From: Chryseobacterium gleum
GTDB taxonomy: Bacteria > Bacteroidota > Bacteroidia > Flavobacteriales_D > Crocinitomicaceae
Direction of reading: 5' to 3'
DNA: 56,049 nucleotides
Assembly (NCBI GenBank): GCA_945902775.1
Contig: CAMDMY010000008.1
Coordinates: forward strand, 1-56,049
In this document: in pieces, positions 18,236 through 26,728 of the stretch
How the letters are laid out: every line of letters begins with the position of its first letter
Numbering within the stretch: the first letter of the stretch is position 1
Translations under genes and position numbers: made by a program
Notes under the pieces: model-generated
Database searches by the model: none
What the model saw: the letters and a program-made list of their open reading frames with translations, nothing else
What the model was told of the DNA's origin: nothing

Positions 18236-19390
18236 AGTTCCTCTTTTTTCTTGTTCTCTTTCGATTGATTCAAACAATGCTTTGAAGTTACCAGCACCAA
18301 ATCCTCTTGCACCCATTCGTTGAATGATTTCGAAAAATAAAGTTGGACGATCTTCAACTGGTTTAGTGAATATTTGCAATAAATACCCTTCCTCATCAGC
18401 ATCAATCATGATAGCTAATTTTTGCAATTCTTTGATATCTTCTTTCATCATATCCATATGAGAACCAAGTCTTACAGGTATTTGATCATAATAATCTTGT
18501 GGTGGAGCTGATAAGAATTCAATTCCTCTAGCTTTCATTTCTGTAACAGTTTTGATTATATCATCAGTTGCAATTGCAACATGCTGAACACCAGGACCAT
18601 TATAAAAGTCTAAATATTCTTCAATTTGAGAACGTTTTTTACCTTTTGCGGGCTCATTAATTGGGAATTTAATACGACCATTTCCATTACTCATTACTTT
18701 ACTCATCAAAGATGAATATTCAGTAGTAATTTGTTTGTCGTCAAATGATAAGAAATTAACAAATCCCATTACATCTTCGTACCATTTAACCCAAATATTC
18801 ATTTCATTCCAACCTACATTTCCAACCATGTGGTCGATGTATTTCAACCCAATAGGTGCAGGATTATAATCAGATTCCCATTTTTTGAAACCTGGTAAGA
18901 ACTCACCCGTGTAGTTTTTACGTTCAACAAACATATGAACTGTTTCTCCATAAGTATAAATTCCAGCACGAACTACTTCTCCAAATTCATCTGTTTCAAC
19001 TGTAGGTTCCATATATGAACGAGCACCTCTTTTAGTAGTTTCTTCATATGATTTGCGAGCATCTTCAACCCATAATGCAATAACTTTTACACCATCTCCA
19101 TGTTTTTTCACATGTTCTCCAATTGGAGAATCTTCAACTAATGCTGTTGTTAAAACTAGTCTTATTTTATCTTGTTTCAAAACATAAGAAACGCGATCTT
19201 TTACTCCTGTCTCAAGTCCTGCATATGAATGCGATTGAAAACCAAACGCAGTTTTGTAAAAGTGAGCAGCTTGTTTTGCATTACCAACATAAAACTCAAC
19301 ATAATCCGTTCCCATTAAAGGCAAGAAATCTTGCGCTCCCTCAAATATTTTCTCTAACCCGTAATCTACACTTTTTACTTCTTTAGCCAT
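18230..19390 (-). CDS. hppD: 4-Hydroxyphenylpyruvate dioxygenase
   Basis: A 386-residue non-haem Fe(II) enzyme that converts 4-hydroxyphenylpyruvate to homogentisate in tyrosine breakdown. It has two vicinal-oxygen-chelate halves; the active C-terminal half carries the iron ligands in IDHMVGNV (His, about 185), VQHVAIATDD (His, about 268) and FFEIIQRMG (Glu, about 350). RMGARGFGAGNFKALFE is the typical C-terminal gate helix. hmgA, the next step of the pathway, lies 98 bp upstream on the same strand and probably shares a transcript. A hairpin terminator follows. Confidence 0.96.
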   Translation of the reverse strand: MAKEVKSVDYGLEKIFEGAQDFLPLMGTDYVEFYVGNAKQAAHFYKTAFGFQSHSYAGLETGVKDRVSYVLKQDKIRLVLTTALVEDSPIGEHVKKHGDGVKVIALWVEDARKSYEETTKRGARSYMEPTVETDEFGEVVRAGIYTYGETVHMFVERKNYTGEFLPGFKKWESDYNPAPIGLKYIDHMVGNVGWNEMNIWVKWYEDVMGFVNFLSFDDKQITTEYSSLMSKVMSNGNGRIKFPINEPAKGKKRSQIEEYLDFYNGPGVQHVAIATDDIIKTVTEMKARGIEFLSAPPQDYYDQIPVRLGSHMDMMKEDIKELQKLAIMIDADEEGYLLQIFTKPVEDRPTLFFEIIQRMGARGFGAGNFKALFESIEREQEKRGTL

Positions 19391-19407
19391 TTTTTTTTGT
19401 TTTTTGT

Positions 19408-19480
19408 GAGAGACGGAATAAAATCCGTCTTTACATTTTTATATAATTGTACAGACATTGCAGTGCAACGCCTCTTCTGA
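19408..19480. repeat. Palindromic intergenic element, copy 2
   Basis: AGACGGA (19411-19417) pairs with TCCGTCT (19424-19430), followed by a spacer and the palindrome TTGCAGTGCAA (19459-19469), then CGCCTCT. It lies in the hmgA-hppD gap and is related to 17027-17130. It could attenuate or stabilise the hmgA-hppD transcript. Confidence 0.55.
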
Positions 19481-19488
19481 TTAATGAT

Positions 19489-20643
19489 TTACAACCAGCT
19501 TGTAACGTAACTTTCGTCTTGCATATCTAATGCAGCTTGTGTTAATTTTAATGGTTTGAATGTATCAACCATAACCGCTAATTCTGCCGTTTCTTTTTGA
19601 CCAATACTTCTTTCCATTGCTCCTGGATGAGGTCCGTGAGGAATTCCTCCTGGGTGTAAAGACATATATCCTTTTTCAACATGATTTCTACTCATGAAAT
19701 CACCATCAACATAATACAATACTTCATCAGAATCGATATTGCTATGATTGTAAGGTGCTGGAATAGATTTAGGATGATAATCGTACAAACGAGGACAGAA
19801 CGAGCAAATTACGAAGTTATGTGCTTCAAATGTTTGATGAACAGGAGGTGGTTGATGAATTCTTCCAGTAATTGGTTCGAAATCGTGAATACTAAACGCG
19901 TATGGGAAGTTAAATCCATCCCAACCAACAACATCAAATGGATGTGAAGCATATACTAATTCGTGAAGTACATTTTCTTTTTTTATTTTGATTAAGAAAT
20001 CACCATTCTCATTGTGCGTTTCTAATTCAGAAGGACCTCTTAAATCACGCTCACAAAATGGCGAATGTTCTAGTAATTGTCCAAAACCATTTCTGTAATT
20101 TCTTGGAGTTAAAACAGGACTAAAAGACTCAACAATGAATAAACGATTGTCTTCAGTGTCGAAATCGATTTGGTAGATCATTCCACGAGGAATCACCAAA
20201 TAATCTCCATATGAGAAGTCAATGTTTCCAACAAGAGTTCTTAATTTACCCGTGCCTTTGTGAATAAAAATTACTTCATCAGCATCAGCATTTTTATAAA
20301 AATACGTTCTAAGTGATTTTTGAGGTGCAGCAACTGCAATATTTAAATCGTTGTTAAACATTACAATAACTCTACTATCTAAAAAGTCAGCAGTTGGTTT
20401 AATGTCGAAACCACGCAACATTCTAGATGAAATATTTTTTCCAACCGCAGCGATTGGAGTAACGTCTTTGGGTTCAGATACAGATTTTACTTGAGTTGGA
20501 CGTTGAGTGTGATACAACAATGATGAAAATCCGTGAAATCCTTCTGTTCCAAATAATTGTTCATAATATATTCCACCTTCTTCTTTTTCAAAGACGGTAT
20601 GTCTTTTGTGAGGAATCTTTCCTAATTTATAATAAAATGGCAT
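19489..20643 (-). CDS. hmgA: Homogentisate 1,2-dioxygenase
   Basis: A 384-residue cupin-type Fe(II) dioxygenase that opens the homogentisate ring to maleylacetoacetate. The C-terminal half carries the metal and active-site region: PVHQTFEAHNFVICSF, then YHPKSIPAPYNHSN, and SLHPGGIPHGPHPG; these His residues and a Glu (DSDEVLYYVDG) match the family. The size is shorter than proteobacterial enzymes (about 430-440) but usual for Bacteroidota. With hppD downstream it forms the core of tyrosine degradation; fumarylacetoacetase is not in the window. Confidence 0.95.
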   Translation of the reverse strand: MPFYYKLGKIPHKRHTVFEKEEGGIYYEQLFGTEGFHGFSSLLYHTQRPTQVKSVSEPKDVTPIAAVGKNISSRMLRGFDIKPTADFLDSRVIVMFNNDLNIAVAAPQKSLRTYFYKNADADEVIFIHKGTGKLRTLVGNIDFSYGDYLVIPRGMIYQIDFDTEDNRLFIVESFSPVLTPRNYRNGFGQLLEHSPFCERDLRGPSELETHNENGDFLIKIKKENVLHELVYASHPFDVVGWDGFNFPYAFSIHDFEPITGRIHQPPPVHQTFEAHNFVICSFCPRLYDYHPKSIPAPYNHSNIDSDEVLYYVDGDFMSRNHVEKGYMSLHPGGIPHGPHPGAMERSIGQKETAELAVMVDTFKPLKLTQAALDMQDESYVTSWL

Positions 20644-20871
20644 AATTAAAATTTCAATTGTGAATAAATAGACAAATAGATAGAATTTAGAAGCTCATTC
20701 AGGCTTTCTAATAATCATAAATTTCAATAAAATTGAAAGTTCATTCCACATAAAAATCCATTTTTATTTAACAAATATATAAAAACGCTTGGAATGAAAA
20801 AATACAGAAGCCTTTTATTTAACAATTTTGTTTTTTTTCTGAAACCATTATGCAAAATGACTTCAAAACTT

Positions 20872-20879
20872 TAAATTTG
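20872..20879 (+). promoter_or_regulatory. Putative -7 box (TAAATTTG) of the threonine dehydrogenase gene
   Basis: Exact TAnnTTTG match, 23 bases upstream of the ATG at 20903. A weak TTATG about 19 bases upstream may stand for the -33 element. Confidence 0.45.
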
Positions 20880-20902
20880 TACTCAAATTATTAGGATTGA
20901 CT

Positions 20903-21850
20903 ATGAGAAAAGTATTAGTTATCGGTGCAGGAGGGCAAATTGGTTCTGAATTAGTTTTAGAATTAAGAAAAAGATTTGGTCAAGATGCTGTAATTGCTTC
21001 CGATGTCAAAACTGAATGTCCAGCAATTATTACTGACGGACCATATGTTCAACTTGATATTTTAAATAAAGAAGAAGTTAGAGGGTATGTTATAAATAAC
21101 TCTATTACAGAGGTTTATCTTTTGGCTGCTTTGTTATCGGCTACAGCAGAGAAAAATCCTGACTTTGCCTGGAAGTTAAATATGGAAGGATTGTTTACCA
21201 TTTTAGATTTAGCAAAGGATGGTTATTTGAAAAAAATATTTTGGCCAAGTTCGATAGCTGTTTTTGGTCCTACTACTCCGAAAGTTAATACTCCTCAATA
21301 TACAGTAATGGAGCCTTCAACTGTTTATGGGATTTCTAAACAAGCTGGTGAAAGGTGGTGCGAATATTATTACAATAAGTTTAATGTAGATGTAAGAAGC
21401 ATTCGTTATCCTGGTTTAATTTCATACACTAGTTTACCTGGAGGAGGAACAACTGACTATGCCGTAGATATTTTTTACAGAGCGAAAAAAGAAGGGAAAT
21501 TCGAATGTTTTTTATCTGAAGAAACAGAATTACCAATGATGTTTATGTCTGATGCTATAAGAGCTACAGTTGAATTAATGGAAGCTCCAAAAGAACAAAT
21601 CACAATTCGATCCGCTTATAATTTATCAGGTTGTAGTTTTACCCCTGTCTCTTTGACAGAAAAAATTAAACACCATATACCATCTTTCGAGATAACTTAT
21701 AAACCTGATTTTAGACAGGAAATAGCAGACAGTTGGCCGAAATCGATAGACGATTCAATTGCACGTAAAGATTGGGGATGGCAAGAAGAATATGGAGTTG
21801 AGAAAATGGTTGATGTTATGTTGAAAAACGTTAATCCTGATTTGATTTAA
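20903..21850 (+). CDS. SDR-type L-threonine 3-dehydrogenase (NAD-dependent epimerase family)
   Basis: A 315-residue extended short-chain dehydrogenase. Start chosen at ATG 20903 (MRKVLVIGAGG); a TTG two codons upstream is in frame but unlikely. The Rossmann motif GAGGQIG (8-14) is followed by ASDVK for NAD choice. The segment LLAALLSATAEKNPDFAWKLN, the serine in WPSSIAVFG, and the catalytic YGISK (Tyr and Lys) match the SDR-type threonine dehydrogenases known from Flavobacterium and Cupriavidus, which yield 2-amino-3-ketobutyrate. The partner kbl is not nearby. UDP-sugar epimerase is the main alternative, but the LPGGGTTDYAVDIFY segment favours threonine dehydrogenase. Confidence 0.87.
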   Translation: MRKVLVIGAGGQIGSELVLELRKRFGQDAVIASDVKTECPAIITDGPYVQLDILNKEEVRGYVINNSITEVYLLAALLSATAEKNPDFAWKLNMEGLFTILDLAKDGYLKKIFWPSSIAVFGPTTPKVNTPQYTVMEPSTVYGISKQAGERWCEYYYNKFNVDVRSIRYPGLISYTSLPGGGTTDYAVDIFYRAKKEGKFECFLSEETELPMMFMSDAIRATVELMEAPKEQITIRSAYNLSGCSFTPVSLTEKIKHHIPSFEITYKPDFRQEIADSWPKSIDDSIARKDWGWQEEYGVEKMVDVMLKNVNPDLI

Positions 21851-21991
21851 TTTTTATTCAGGGGAAATAATTATTTATTTAAAGGCTATAAAACGCGATT
21901 TATCTAAAACTATTCACAAATATTCGCTTATTTGTTTTTTTATTTATATATTGGCAGTTAATCTACGATAATATTAAAAATTTTATTTTAA

Positions 21992-22864
21992 ATGATTAAA
22001 AAATTATTTTTGAGTTTTTTGCTTTTTGGGTTTATTTTCGTGCCTTCTGATTCTTTTGCTTTGGATCAAGATGATAGCAAATTAAACAAAACAGATTCTG
22101 AGGGTAAAAAACAGGGGAAATGGGTTTATTATGGCAAAGATCGTCCTGAAGAAGGTTATCCTGCTAATGGGAAAATTGAAGAAGGAAATTATAAAGACGA
22201 TCGAAGAGAAGGGATATGGGTTAAATATCATACTGACGGAATAACTCCAAGATTAAAAGGTGATTATGTAAATAATCGTCCTCAAGGAACTTATGTAAAA
22301 TACCATCCAAATGGTAAGATTAAAGAACAAGGTAAATTTGAGAGAAACCAATACAGAGATTCTTTAGTTAGATACAATGAAAATGGGAAAGTTGAGTACC
22401 AAGCTGATTATAATACTGAAGGAAAAGAGCAAGGTAATGTTAAATATTACTACGATAATGGTCAAGTTGAATTTGAATATACTGCTCAAAATGGATCTCC
22501 AGTTGGAAAAGCTGTTCGTTATTATGAGAACGGAGATGTAAAAGAAATTATTCAATATGCCTCTGATGGTAGTGTTGCAAAAAGTGAACCAAAAGAAATG
22601 GTTCACCCAAGTGTAAAGGTTGTAGATCCAGGAGCATCTAGAGAGACAGCCCCAAAAACTGCTACACCTCGAACCAAAGGAGTCCCATTTTTACCAAATG
22701 GTTACAATAAAGTGTACAATGCTAATGATGAAATTTGGTTAGATGGTGTATTTAAAAATAGTAATCTTTGGGAAGGTAAAGTATATGAATACGATAAAGA
22801 TGGTATTCTTTTAAATGTGAAAGTATTTAAAGGTGGAGTTTATCATTCTGATGGACAATTATAA
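21992..22864 (+). CDS. Secreted MORN-repeat (YwqK-like) protein
   Basis: A 290-residue protein with a signal peptide (MIKKLFLSFLLFGFIFVPSDSFA). The mature part carries a string of MORN-variant repeats with G-x-W/Y-x-x-Y-x-x-x-G spacing: KQGKWVYYGKD, REGIWVKYHTDG, PQGTYVKYHPNGKIKEQG, KVEYQADYNTEG, GQVEFEYTAQNG, GKAVRYYENGDVKE, then a Pro/Thr-rich linker and a final LDGVFKNSNLWEGKVYEYDKDG. Such proteins are sometimes annotated as antitoxin YwqK, but no toxin is visible here and the signal peptide argues against that role. Function unknown, probably envelope-associated. A terminator follows directly. Confidence 0.82.
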   Translation: MIKKLFLSFLLFGFIFVPSDSFALDQDDSKLNKTDSEGKKQGKWVYYGKDRPEEGYPANGKIEEGNYKDDRREGIWVKYHTDGITPRLKGDYVNNRPQGTYVKYHPNGKIKEQGKFERNQYRDSLVRYNENGKVEYQADYNTEGKEQGNVKYYYDNGQVEFEYTAQNGSPVGKAVRYYENGDVKEIIQYASDGSVAKSEPKEMVHPSVKVVDPGASRETAPKTATPRTKGVPFLPNGYNKVYNANDEIWLDGVFKNSNLWEGKVYEYDKDGILLNVKVFKGGVYHSDGQL

Positions 22865-22877
22865 AAAAAGAAATTAG

Positions 22878-22900
22878 AGGCTCGTTAAGAGCCTTTTTTT
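22878..22900 (+). terminator. Hairpin terminator after the MORN-repeat gene
   Basis: AGGCTC pairs with GAGCCT around a 5-base loop, followed by seven T. It ends about 20 bases before the deoC start. Confidence 0.85.
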
Positions 22901-22920
22901 ATGCTTAAAAATAAAAGAAA

Positions 22921-23826
22921 GTGAGTTTTAATGAATTGATATTAAATCAAATTCCACCTGTAGATGTCGTTGGAGTTGAAAAACAAATTGACTTAATTCG
23001 TGAAAATTGTTCACAAAGGGAAGTGAGTATTCAAGATGTAAGAATTATTTTGAATATGATTGATTTAACGACTCTAGACGGAAGAGATACAGAAACTAAG
23101 GTACGTAAAATGTGTTTTAAAGCAGTTAATTTAAATACTGTTTATGATCAGATTGATTCGGTTGCGGCAATTTGTGTTTATCCTTCAATGTTGAAAACGG
23201 CCAAAAATGAATTACTTAATTCTTCCGTTAAATTAGCCTCAGTAGCAACTGGTTTTCCAAGTGGCCAAACTTTGTTACCTGTAAAATTGTTAGAAACACA
23301 ATTGGCACTTGACCATGGTGCTGACGAAATAGACATGGTTATATCCCGAGGAAAATTTCTAGAAGGTGAATATAACTATGTTTTTGATGAAATAGCTGCT
23401 ATAAAAGAGATTTGCAAAGGGAATACATTAAAAGTGATTCTAGAAACAGGGGAATTAGAAACATTTGATAATATTCGAAAGGCTAGTGATATTGCAATTT
23501 ATGCTGGCGCTGATTTTATAAAGACTTCTACAGGTAAGATTCATCCAGGAGCAACATTATCTGCCAACTTAGTGATGTTACAATCAATAAAAGATTATTA
23601 TGATAAAACAGGAATTAAGATAGGAATTAAACCTTCAGGAGGTCTATCTTCAATAGAAGTTGTTTTACCTTATTTAGAAATGATTAGAGCGGTTTTGGGA
23701 GAACATTGGATTACAAATAAATTAGTTCGATTTGGCGCTAGTAGCTTAGCTAATAATGCATTAGAAGAAATTTTAAAAATGGAAAATGGAAAAGATCAAT
23801 CAACAGATTATTTTTTATTTGGGTAA
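22921..23826 (+). CDS. deoC: Deoxyribose-phosphate aldolase
   Basis: A 301-residue class I aldolase that splits 2-deoxyribose 5-phosphate to glyceraldehyde 3-phosphate and acetaldehyde in deoxynucleoside catabolism. The Schiff-base lysine is in FIKTSTGK (about 199-206), with VILETGEL before it, DEIDMVISRG carrying the catalytic Asp, and IKPSGG (second Lys) after it. The start is GTG; no in-frame ATG lies nearby upstream, and about 45 residues precede the usual DLTTL (LIDLTTLDG) segment, as in longer DeoC versions. It follows the MORN gene terminator by only 20 bp. Confidence 0.94.
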   Translation: MSFNELILNQIPPVDVVGVEKQIDLIRENCSQREVSIQDVRIILNMIDLTTLDGRDTETKVRKMCFKAVNLNTVYDQIDSVAAICVYPSMLKTAKNELLNSSVKLASVATGFPSGQTLLPVKLLETQLALDHGADEIDMVISRGKFLEGEYNYVFDEIAAIKEICKGNTLKVILETGELETFDNIRKASDIAIYAGADFIKTSTGKIHPGATLSANLVMLQSIKDYYDKTGIKIGIKPSGGLSSIEVVLPYLEMIRAVLGEHWITNKLVRFGASSLANNALEEILKMENGKDQSTDYFLFG

Positions 23827-23837
23827 TTGAATGTTTC

Positions 23838-23897
23838 ATTGCATTTTATTGAAGTAGATGCAAGGCATGCATTGCATCTACTTCAATAAAATGCAAT
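23838..23897. repeat. Palindromic element, copy 3: 26-bp perfect inverted repeat between deoC and kup
   Basis: Arms 23838-23863 and 23872-23897 are exactly complementary around the 8-base loop GGCATGCA. The outer half, ATTGCATTTTATTGAAGT, is shared with 17027-17130 (one base different over the shared part). Lying between convergent genes, it probably also serves as a two-way terminator, although it lacks a proper T-run. Confidence 0.8.
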
Positions 23898-23900
23898 CAA

Positions 23901-25904
23901 TTAAAACCCTTGATTAAATCGTTTATGTTTTCTATCAACAGTTTTATCTAAACGTGTTGAATAATCTTCACTGTCTTCGATCATTTCTTGATCTAATTGC
24001 TTAGTAACGCTTATTGGAACATATTCTACAGCAACATTTGTTTTGTCTAATCCAAAATCTTCAGCTGGTGTAAGTCCAGTCATTTTAATAAAACGGTAAA
24101 CTTTAACAAAAATGATCTGAAATGTAGTTAATAAATTATCAGTTGCTACCCTTGAGTTCAATACAATGAACTTAAAATCTACACCTTCAATCTTATCTTT
24201 TATGCTTTCAAAAACGCTCTCACCCGTCAATTCACCTTTTTCAACCATTTTATCATGAATTTTACGCATCATAAATTCAACACGATGTTCTTCCTTGAAT
24301 CCGAAATTTAAAGATACATAATAGCAATGTTTATCAATTATTTCATTTACAGAATAATGTACCCCCCAAGGTTCATTTGTAATGTTTAAATGTAAAAACC
24401 ATGTAACTTCAGCTTTCCTTGGGCGTTTTTTAAACAGAGAATAAAACACTGTCGAATCTATTTTTTGAGGAGAATCACTTCTTGTAGGGTAAACTAAATT
24501 AGTTGCTTCGTATGCAATTTTTTCATCTAATCTAACAGCTTTTAAAAGTGGAATTACTTGATTCATTGGCACATACTCTGTAATGTTTTTTCTCAGCTCT
24601 TTAGCCTTATTATAAAGATAAAGTAGTATGAAAAAGACGATAGATAATGATAATGTAAACCATCCTCCTTCGAATATCTTTCCAAGATTTGACATTAAAA
24701 AGATTATTTCAATAATTAAAAAAACACAAAATATAGTTATATAAATATATTTCAATTTTGGTTTTCTCATTATTAATAACACTCCTAAAAGCATTGATGT
24801 CATTACCATGTTAATTGTAATGGCAAGCCCATATGACGCTTCCATTGCTTTTGCGTTTCTGAAAATGTAAATAACTAATAAACACCCTGCCATTAAGAAC
24901 CAATTAATAAAAGGAATGTAAATGTGTCCATTATGCTCAGTCGGATATTTAACTTTTAGATTGGTCCATAATTTTAATTTGATAGCTTCATTCATCAATG
25001 TGAAAACACCTGTAATTAATGCTTGAGAGGCTATAATTGTAGCTGCAGTAGCTATTACAATAACAAATGGCAGAATATTATCCGGAACCATTGTGTAAAA
25101 AACAGTTTTATTGGGAGCTAATTTAAATCCAGGTTTTAAACAAAGGGCTGCTTGACCTAAATAGTTGATTACGATTAGAATACTCATTATAGACCAGCTA
25201 AAGCGTATGTTTTTCTTTCCGCAATGTCCTAAGTCAGAATATAATGCTTCAGCTCCAGTTGTACATAAGAAAACAGATCCTAAAACCCAGAATCCCCCTT
25301 TTACATTTACAATTAAATTGTAAGCGTAATAGGGGTTGAAAGCTTTTAAAACTTCAGGATTAGAAGATATATGGGAAAGGCCTAAATAACCTAAAAGGGC
25401 AAACCAAACAATCATTATTGGACCGAAAACTTTACCAATAGACGCTGTTCCAAATTGTTGAATAAGGAATAAAGCAACGATTATCCCCGAAACAATTGGA
25501 ATCGTAGGAAGTTTAGGGTAAATAGAATTAATACCCTCTACTGCAGAAGAAATTGAAATAGCAGGTGTTATAAAGCCATCAGCTAAAAGTGTAGCACATC
25601 CTATTAATGCAGGAATAATTATCCATTTTACTTTTTTCTCTTTTAACAAAGCAAAAAGTGCAAAAATACCACCTTCTCCTTTGTTGTCAGCGTTTAAAGC
25701 TAGATAAATATATTTGATAGTGGCTAATAAGATTAACGTCCAAATAACTGCTGAAAGACCTCCTAATATTAAAGCTGGATCATATTTACCTTTTGTAATT
25801 GCATCAAAAACATATAATGGCGATGTCCCTATATCTCCAAAAACAATACCTATTGTAATAAGGAAACCTGCACCACTTAATTTATTGGCATTAAAACCAG
25901 ACAT
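23901..25904 (-). CDS. kup: KUP-family potassium transporter
   Basis: A 667-residue K+ uptake protein. Near the N-terminus GIVFGDIGTSPLYVFDAI is the family signature, followed by NKGEGGIFALFALL. Twelve hydrophobic segments span roughly residues 10-430 and a C-terminal cytoplasmic domain (about 430-667) follows, both at the usual length. It is convergent with deoC and separated from gcvH by a terminator and word-repeat islands, so it is probably transcribed alone. Confidence 0.95.
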   Translation of the reverse strand: MSGFNANKLSGAGFLITIGIVFGDIGTSPLYVFDAITKGKYDPALILGGLSAVIWTLILLATIKYIYLALNADNKGEGGIFALFALLKEKKVKWIIIPALIGCATLLADGFITPAISISSAVEGINSIYPKLPTIPIVSGIIVALFLIQQFGTASIGKVFGPIMIVWFALLGYLGLSHISSNPEVLKAFNPYYAYNLIVNVKGGFWVLGSVFLCTTGAEALYSDLGHCGKKNIRFSWSIMSILIVINYLGQAALCLKPGFKLAPNKTVFYTMVPDNILPFVIVIATAATIIASQALITGVFTLMNEAIKLKLWTNLKVKYPTEHNGHIYIPFINWFLMAGCLLVIYIFRNAKAMEASYGLAITINMVMTSMLLGVLLIMRKPKLKYIYITIFCVFLIIEIIFLMSNLGKIFEGGWFTLSLSIVFFILLYLYNKAKELRKNITEYVPMNQVIPLLKAVRLDEKIAYEATNLVYPTRSDSPQKIDSTVFYSLFKKRPRKAEVTWFLHLNITNEPWGVHYSVNEIIDKHCYYVSLNFGFKEEHRVEFMMRKIHDKMVEKGELTGESVFESIKDKIEGVDFKFIVLNSRVATDNLLTTFQIIFVKVYRFIKMTGLTPAEDFGLDKTNVAVEYVPISVTKQLDQEMIEDSEDYSTRLDKTVDRKHKRFNQGF

Positions 25905-25990
25905 ATTTTTTTAATTTAAATAACGAGGGTAAAAATACAAAAGGAAAATGATAGGTAGTTTAAATTAACGAAGAATCTGAGAAAAATGTT

Positions 25991-26026
25991 AAATTAAGGT
26001 TAAGATTAAGTCTGAGGTTGAGATTG
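25991..26026. repeat. Word-repeat island (TTAAGGTTAAGA type), left arm
   Basis: Reads TTAAGGTTAAGATTAAG then TCTGAGGTTGAGATTG. It is inverted relative to 26100-26130, with the gcvH terminator between them, and closely matches the words inside the helicase-nuclease gene at 11341-11384. Confidence 0.55.
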
Positions 26027-26031
26027 ACAAA

Positions 26032-26060
26032 AAAAAGGTCCTACAAATGTAGAACCTTTT
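26032..26060 (-). terminator. Hairpin terminator after gcvH
   Basis: AAAAGGTCCTACA (26033-26045) pairs with TGTAGAACCTTTT (26048-26060) with one internal mismatch. On the minus strand the stem is followed by a run of T. It is flanked by two inverted word-repeat islands. Confidence 0.8.
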
Positions 26061-26099
26061 AATTTATTCATAAATAGGAACTTTTTTTATAAGTTTCAT

Positions 26100-26130
26100 A
26101 CTTAATCTCAACTTAAATCTTAATCTTATT
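26100..26130. repeat. Word-repeat island (CTTAATCTCAACTTAAA type), right arm
   Basis: Reads CTTAATCTCAACTTAAATC then TTAATCTTA, ending next to the gcvH stop. It is roughly the reverse complement of 25991-26026. Confidence 0.55.
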
Positions 26131-26131
26131 T

Positions 26132-26509
26132 TTATCCGATTAAAGCTTCGTAAGCAGCTGCGTCTAAAAGATTAGAAGTTTCATTTGCGTCTTGAATTTT
26201 AATTTTAATCATCCAACCTTTTCCATAAGGATCAGAGTTAACGTATTCTGGATTAGCATCTAATTCTGAATTGAATTCAATAATTTCACCAGCTAATGGT
26301 AAAAATAAATCAGAAACTGTTTTCACAGCTTCAACTGAACCAAAAACTTCTTCAGCATTTAATGTTTCACCTTCAGTTTCGATCTCTACATAAACGATAT
26401 CACCCAATTCTCCTTGAGCGAAATCTGTAATTCCGATTGTTGCGATATCACCATCAATGCTCACCCATTCGTGATCCTTTGTGTACTTAAGATTTGTTGG
26501 AATACTCAT
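26132..26509 (-). CDS. gcvH: Glycine cleavage system H protein
   Basis: A 125-residue lipoyl carrier that shuttles the aminomethyl group between the P, T and L proteins of glycine cleavage. The lipoylation site is K63 in FGSVEAVKTVSDL. The N-terminus LKYTKDHEWV and the VNSDPYGKGWMIKI segment match the family over its full length. No gcvT or gcvP lies nearby. It is a single-gene unit with a TAnnTTTG box 17 bp upstream of the start and a terminator downstream. Confidence 0.97.
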   Translation of the reverse strand: MSIPTNLKYTKDHEWVSIDGDIATIGITDFAQGELGDIVYVEIETEGETLNAEEVFGSVEAVKTVSDLFLPLAGEIIEFNSELDANPEYVNSDPYGKGWMIKIKIQDANETSNLLDAAAYEALIG

Positions 26510-26526
26510 TTTATTTTAATTTTATA

Positions 26527-26534
26527 CAAATGTA
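26527..26534 (-). promoter_or_regulatory. Putative -7 box (TACATTTG) of gcvH
   Basis: Exact TAnnTTTG match on the minus strand, 17 bases before the start codon. Confidence 0.4.
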
Positions 26535-26662
26535 TAATTTTTTTCATTCTATTATTGAGTGATTGTAACATATTCTTGTTTTTTGTTAATTTTCATTGTT
26601 AAATCCTATAGTTAATGAAGATTTTTCTTAATATTTTAGAATAAAGTGCCTGTAATTCTTAT

Positions 26663-26698
26663 AAGTCTTTATCTAATGTCTAAAAATCTAATGACTAT
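26663..26698. repeat. Word-repeat island (GTCTAAT type) before prfB
   Basis: Reads AAGTCTTTATCTAATGTC then TAAAAATCTAATGACT. It shares its words with the island after hppD at 18176-18235 and sits where the prfB -33 element would be. Confidence 0.5.
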
Positions 26699-26713
26699 AA
26701 AAATTCTTTTATT

Positions 26714-26721
26714 TAGTTTTG
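26714..26721 (+). promoter_or_regulatory. Putative -7 box (TAGTTTTG) of prfB
   Basis: Matches TAnnTTTG and ends seven bases before the prfB ATG, implying a leaderless or very short-leader transcript. Confidence 0.35.
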
Positions 26722-26728
26722 TACCATC

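Noticed and set aside
21992-22864. YwqK antitoxin of a toxin-antitoxin pair
   Set aside because: The protein has a signal peptide and no toxin-like neighbour; MORN-repeat proteins are often given this name without evidence.
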